Shown: positions 61,169-64,000 of the stretch, piece after piece
Position numbering within the stretch: position 1 is the first letter of the stretch
Layout: each line of letters begins with the position of its first letter
Assembly (NCBI GenBank): GCA_963828015.1
Contig: CAWHCD010000006.1
Coordinates: 1,054,001 to 1,118,000 of the forward strand
Reading direction: 5' to 3'
Origin: CAVPUA01 sp963828015
Lineage (GTDB): Bacteria > Actinomycetota > Actinomycetes > Mycobacteriales > Jatrophihabitantaceae
DNA length: 64,000 nt
Notes under the pieces: generated by a model
Database searches by the model: none
Told to the model about the DNA's origin: nothing
What the model saw: only the letters and a program-made list of their open reading frames with translations
Translations under genes and position numbers: made by a program

Positions 61169-61244
61169 GCCCTACGGCACGCAAACACCGACAACTTTCG
61201 GAGTGTCGCGCCGAGCGTGGCACCCAGGGACGGTCGAGGAACGT

Positions 61245-61775
61245 TCAGCGGGTACGCAGAACCTGCCCAGGCGTCAGCGCGGCGTTGCCGCCGAGATGAT
61301 TGAGACGGGTCAACACGTCGACCTCCGCGCGCGGGTCACGGGTCGGCGCCACGGCAGCCGCGATGGACCACAGCGTGTCGCCCGGGTGCACCGACACGGC
61401 GGCCGGTGCACTGCCGGCGGCGGGGTTGGCCACCCGGCCGGCGGAGCCGGCACTGGACCAGGCGATGACCCCGACGATCGTCGCGGCGGCCACCACCAAC
61501 ATCGCCACCACGACCGCGCCGCGACGGGTCAGCCGCACGCCTGCCGGCACCGAGAGCAGCGCGGGCGCGGCGTCGACAGCGGAGGCCAGGCTCGCGCGAT
61601 GCCAGACCGGAGCGCTCCAGTCGGTGCTCAACTCATCGTCGACCGGCCCGAGCCCGGGCGTCGCCGAGTGGGGCGGGACCACGGTGAATCGGTTGGGCCG
61701 GCGCAGCGCCGGTCGATGGCCACGCGCACGCTCGGGGATGAAGACAACTGGCGGGAACTCCGGTGCTGCGGACAT
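61245..61775 (-). CDS. LysM-domain membrane protein, ChiZ-like
   Basis: 176 residues: a cytoplasmic, proline-rich N-terminus (about 1-85), one helix (VVVAMLVVAAATIVGVIAW), a short linker, then an extracytoplasmic LysM domain (VHPGDTLWSIAAAV ... GNAALTPGQVLRTR) that binds peptidoglycan. AGGAG stands 7 nt before the ATG at 61775. Position between nrdR and lexA, domain order and divergent SOS boxes match ChiZ (Rv2719c), the SOS-induced cell-division inhibitor of M. tuberculosis. That function is inferred by synteny. Confidence 0.83.
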   Translation of the reverse strand: MSAAPEFPPVVFIPERARGHRPALRRPNRFTVVPPHSATPGLGPVDDELSTDWSAPVWHRASLASAVDAAPALLSVPAGVRLTRRGAVVVAMLVVAAATIVGVIAWSSAGSAGRVANPAAGSAPAAVSVHPGDTLWSIAAAVAPTRDPRAEVDVLTRLNHLGGNAALTPGQVLRTR

Positions 61776-61815
61776 CTGCACTCTCCTGTCGGATCACGGT
61801 CGTGATAGAACCGGG

Positions 61816-61831
61816 TCGAACAATCGTTCGA
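61816..61831. promoter_or_regulatory. SOS box 1 of the lexA/ChiZ-like divergent region
   Basis: TCGAAC-AATC-GTTCGA matches all 12 defined positions of the LexA consensus. It is the closer of two abutting boxes to the ChiZ-like start (41 bp). Confidence 0.85.
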
Positions 61832-61847
61832 TCGAACGTCTGTACGA
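61832..61847. promoter_or_regulatory. SOS box 2, directly abutting box 1
   Basis: TCGAAC-GTCT-GTACGA has one mismatch. It begins on the next base after box 1, so two LexA dimers could bind on neighbouring helix faces. Confidence 0.65.
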
Positions 61848-61896
61848 ATGTCTATCACCAGGCTCGGACAAAAATCCAGACCCGTCGGCGTGTCAT

Positions 61897-61912
61897 TCGA
61901 ACAAATGTTTGA
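61897..61912. promoter_or_regulatory. SOS box 3, over the lexA -35 element
   Basis: TCGAAC-AAAT-GTTTGA has one mismatch. It shares four bases with the lexA -35 (TTGAAC at 61909-61914), so bound LexA would block its own promoter. Confidence 0.7.
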
Positions 61913-61937
61913 ACTATGCCCTCGATCTCGCTAGCGT
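61909..61937 (+). promoter_or_regulatory. lexA promoter
   Basis: TTGAAC (61909-61914), 17 nt, TAGCGT (61932-61937). The predicted transcript start is near 61944, about 27 nt before the TTG start codon, leaving room for the GAGGAG RBS. Confidence 0.55.
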
Positions 61938-61970
61938 GAGCGCCAGCGCACCTACGACAGAGGAGTCGCA

Positions 61971-62792
61971 TTGCCCAGCCAGACCGGTACCCCACGCACC
62001 CCCGCAGCGAGCGCAGCATCGCGCAAGGCACCGACAAAAAAGGGGCCCAAGGCTGAACCGGCCACGCCGGCCAAGACCAAGCCGGTCAAGGCCAGCCCGG
62101 TCGCCGCCACCAAGGACGCCGAGGTCATCGCGCTACCCGATGTCGATCGGGCCGACGGGCTCACCGCCCGCCAACGCACGATTCTGGACGTCATCCACAA
62201 CTCGGTGTCCACGCGCGGCTATCCGCCGAGCATTCGCGAGATCTGCGAGGCCGCCGGGCTCTCCTCCACCTCGAGCGTGGCCCACCAGCTCGTCGTCCTG
62301 GAGAAGAAGGGCTACCTACGTCGCGACGCCAACCGGCCCCGTGCCGTCGACGCGCGCTCCTCGGCCGACTCCTCCGGAGCCGACGGCCGCCCGAGCGCCG
62401 ATGTCACTACCGGCTCGGCACCCGTACTGGTCCCCGTGGTCGGGCGAATCGCGGCCGGCGGCCCGATCCTGGCCGAGGAAATGATCGAGGACGTGTTCCC
62501 GCTGCCCCGCGCGCTGGTCGGCGAGGGAACGCTGTTCCTGCTGCGGGTCAGTGGCGACTCGATGGTCGATGCGGCCATCGCCGACGGCGACTGGGTCGTT
62601 GTGCGCCAGCAGCAGGTGGCTGAGAACGGCGACATCGTCGCCGCCCTGCTCGACGGTGAGGCGACCGTCAAGACCTGGCGGCGCCGCGACGGTCACGTCT
62701 GGTTGCTGCCGCACAATCCGGCCTACTCGCCCATCAACGGCGACGAAGCCACCATTCTGGGCCGCGTCGTCACGGTGCTGCGAAAGGTCTGA
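61971..62792 (+). CDS. lexA: SOS-response repressor LexA
   Basis: A 273-residue self-cleaving repressor: a lysine/alanine-rich N-terminal extension (about 1-60), a winged-helix DNA-binding domain (ILDVIHNSVSTRGYPPSIRE), and an S24 peptidase domain. The cleavage site is A162-G163 in GRIAAGGPIL; the catalytic dyad is S197 (SGDSM) and K234 (ATVKTW). TTG start with GAGGAG 5 nt upstream. RecA-stimulated cleavage would release the three boxes upstream and the one at 20988. Its last 23 bp overlap the convergent PAP2 gene. Confidence 0.96.
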   Translation: MPSQTGTPRTPAASAASRKAPTKKGPKAEPATPAKTKPVKASPVAATKDAEVIALPDVDRADGLTARQRTILDVIHNSVSTRGYPPSIREICEAAGLSSTSSVAHQLVVLEKKGYLRRDANRPRAVDARSSADSSGADGRPSADVTTGSAPVLVPVVGRIAAGGPILAEEMIEDVFPLPRALVGEGTLFLLRVSGDSMVDAAIADGDWVVVRQQQVAENGDIVAALLDGEATVKTWRRRDGHVWLLPHNPAYSPINGDEATILGRVVTVLRKV

Positions 62793-63474
62793 CACCGCGG
62801 GGATAGAGCCGGTCGATCAACAGGATCAGCCCGAACCGCAGCACGATCGCGACGCAGATCGCGGCGATGAAGTCACTGATCCAGTGATAGTCGAGCAGCG
62901 TCATCGAGACTACGACGGCTATCGGCGCGACCCAGGCCACCGCGGTCAGGGTCGAGCGGATCCAGGTCGGCACCGGCACCCGGTCGGCAATCGTGGCCAG
63001 CAACCACCACAGCACCGCGGCGTTGACCAGGTGCCCGGACGGGTAGGACTCGCCCGCCGAGGTGTGCAGCAGGTCCACCGGCGGTGCGGTGCGACCAGTC
63101 GCGTCCTTGAACGCGTACACCACGACGAAGATCGCGATGAGCGCTACGACGTAGAGCACTACCGGCCGCGGCGATCTGTCGCGCCAACACAGGTAGGCCA
63201 CGATCGGAGCGCTGACACCCAGCACGGTGCCGCGCTGGCCGAAGAGGGTGAAGGCGTAGATGAGCGGCTTGACCGTGCGATGACGCAGATCCCACCGCAC
63301 CATCTGCCGCGAGATCGAATGATCAAGGTGCGCGAGCCAACCGCCGTGCAACACGTCAAGCGTTACCGGCACCAGAATCAGAGCGGCCAGGACGGCCAAC
63401 CACCAGGGCGGAATCCCGGCGCGAATACGCGAGGACGACGCGCGGTCGGTACGCGCCCGCGGCGCGAGCGGCAT
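62770..63474 (-). CDS. PAP2-family phosphatase
   Basis: A 234-residue protein with about six helices and the full PAP2 signature: KDATGRTAP (C1), SYPSGHLVNA (C2) and LLDYHWISDFI (C3 histidine and aspartate). It would dephosphorylate lipid phosphates, for example undecaprenyl pyrophosphate or phosphatidic acid, at the outer face of the membrane. Start ATG 63474 chosen; a TTG at 63483 overlapping the tatA stop is possible, and no RBS decides. It is probably co-transcribed with tatA and converges on lexA. Confidence 0.88.
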   Translation of the reverse strand: MPLAPRARTDRASSSRIRAGIPPWWLAVLAALILVPVTLDVLHGGWLAHLDHSISRQMVRWDLRHRTVKPLIYAFTLFGQRGTVLGVSAPIVAYLCWRDRSPRPVVLYVVALIAIFVVVYAFKDATGRTAPPVDLLHTSAGESYPSGHLVNAAVLWWLLATIADRVPVPTWIRSTLTAVAWVAPIAVVVSMTLLDYHWISDFIAAICVAIVLRFGLILLIDRLYPRGVRPFAAP

Positions 63475-63479
63475 CTGCC

Positions 63480-63806
63480 TCAATCAGTGCTGGGCGGCGC
63501 CGGCGGCGTCGAGGCCACCGCCGGCGGGGCAACGGTCGGCGGAACCGAGGCGGGCGGTACCGGGGCCGGTGTGCTGGCGTAGGGATTGGCACCGTACGGG
63601 CTGTCGGTGGGGACGACGTTGGGCGTCTCACCGGTCGCGGAGGTGCCCCGGGCGGCATCGTCCTGGGACATGCCCTTCATCTCGGTCTTGAAGATGCGCA
63701 GCGATCGAGCCACCGAGCGGGTCATGTCGGGCAGCCGCTTGTAGCCGAACAGGGCCGCCACCACGACGGCCAAGATAATCCAATGCCAGGGCGCGTCTAA
63801 CCCCAT
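63480..63806 (-). CDS. tatA: Sec-independent protein translocase TatA-like subunit
   Basis: 108 residues: one N-terminal helix (HWIILAVVVAALFGYKRLPD), the amphipathic TatA helix TRSVARSLRIFKTEMKGM, then a proline/alanine/serine-rich tail of about 50 residues. The family's FG-x-x-x-LP hinge is present as FGYKRLP, but the usual lysine/proline-rich helix 1 start is replaced by DAPWHW. GGAGG stands 6 nt before the ATG. It is expected to form the protein-conducting part of the Tat pathway; no tatB or tatC is adjacent. A paralogue elsewhere is likely. Confidence 0.83.
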   Translation of the reverse strand: MGLDAPWHWIILAVVVAALFGYKRLPDMTRSVARSLRIFKTEMKGMSQDDAARGTSATGETPNVVPTDSPYGANPYASTPAPVPPASVPPTVAPPAVASTPPAPPSTD

Positions 63807-63848
63807 TGCCCACCTCCGGAAATCACCTTCAGCACACGGTACGCCAAG

Positions 63849-64000
63849 CTACTGGCCGAATGCCTGCAGCGAGGCCGCCAGCGCGGGATGCACCCGCGCG
63901 GTGACGAGGGTGCCGTCCGCGGTGTGCTCGGACTGCAGGATCTGGCCACGGGAGTGCAGCCGCGCCAACAGGTCGCCGCGGGTGTAGGGCAGCAGGACGG
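63849..64000 (-). CDS. hflX: GTPase HflX, C-terminal end (5' part outside the window)
   Basis: The last 49 residues read PYTRGDLLARLHSRGQILQS through TADGTLVTARVHPALAASLQ to the stop at 63849-63851. This is the C-terminal subdomain of the ribosome-splitting GTPase HflX; the G domain lies beyond the window. The order lexA ... hflX matches M. tuberculosis Rv2720-Rv2725c from memory. Confidence 0.8.
   Translation of the reverse strand, partial: VLLPYTRGDLLARLHSRGQILQSEHTADGTLVTARVHPALAASLQAFGQ

Overview
The window is high-GC chromosomal DNA from an actinobacterium. The evidence is the gene content: IdeR, LexA with an actinobacterial SOS box, NrdR next to a B12-dependent ribonucleotide reductase, HemQ, polyphosphate glucokinase, the actinobacterial families DUF3000/3039/3093/3099/3159/3710/4192/4193, and many leaderless promoters with a TANNNT -10 element 6-8 nt before the start codon. 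From about 19 kb to the right end, gene order largely follows, from memory, the Mycobacterium tuberculosis segment Rv2674 (msrB) to Rv2725c (hflX). The species cannot be named from sequence alone. No rRNA, tRNA, CRISPR array, insertion sequence or prophage was seen.

Left part (1-17 kb), accessory and catabolic. It holds an SDR dehydrogenase and an acyl-CoA ligase diverging from a near-perfect 22-bp palindrome; a branched-chain-amino-acid-type ABC transporter whose two permeases and two ATPases form one 1221-residue protein; an operon of MFS exporter, DUF1330, AhpD/carboxymuconolactone-decarboxylase-like protein and 3-Cys ferredoxin; an operon of fused E1 alpha/beta 2-oxoacid dehydrogenase, enoyl-CoA hydratase and SDR; an acyl-CoA dehydrogenase broken by two +1 shifts; a TauD-type dioxygenase; a second AhpD-like protein; and a MarR regulator. 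Together these suggest import, CoA activation and beta-oxidation-like breakdown of an unidentified organic acid.

Middle part (17-42 kb), conserved core. In order: two membrane proteins; stand-alone LigD polymerase; msrB; an SOS-controlled DUF222/HNH protein; the coproporphyrin-dependent haem genes hemE-hemY-hemQ; DUF3000 and RNase D; a two-component system; dxs; a TRAM RNA methyltransferase and APC permease; a TrkA pair; DUF3159, OB-fold, DUF3710 and dut; DUF3093; DUF4193; cei (frameshifted); suhB; ppgK.

Right part (42-64 kb), regulators and replication or repair. In order: sigA (apparent +1 shift in the low-complexity N-terminus), a helicase (apparent +1 shift near its start), sigB behind an ECF-type promoter, ideR, gltD, nrdJ-nrdR, a ChiZ-like LysM protein and lexA sharing three SOS boxes, then PAP2, tatA and the 3' end of hflX.

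A pattern across the window is five apparent single-base insertions in four otherwise intact genes (acyl-CoA dehydrogenase twice, cei, sigA, helicase). Consensus error is the simplest explanation, but it should be tested because sigA is presumed essential.
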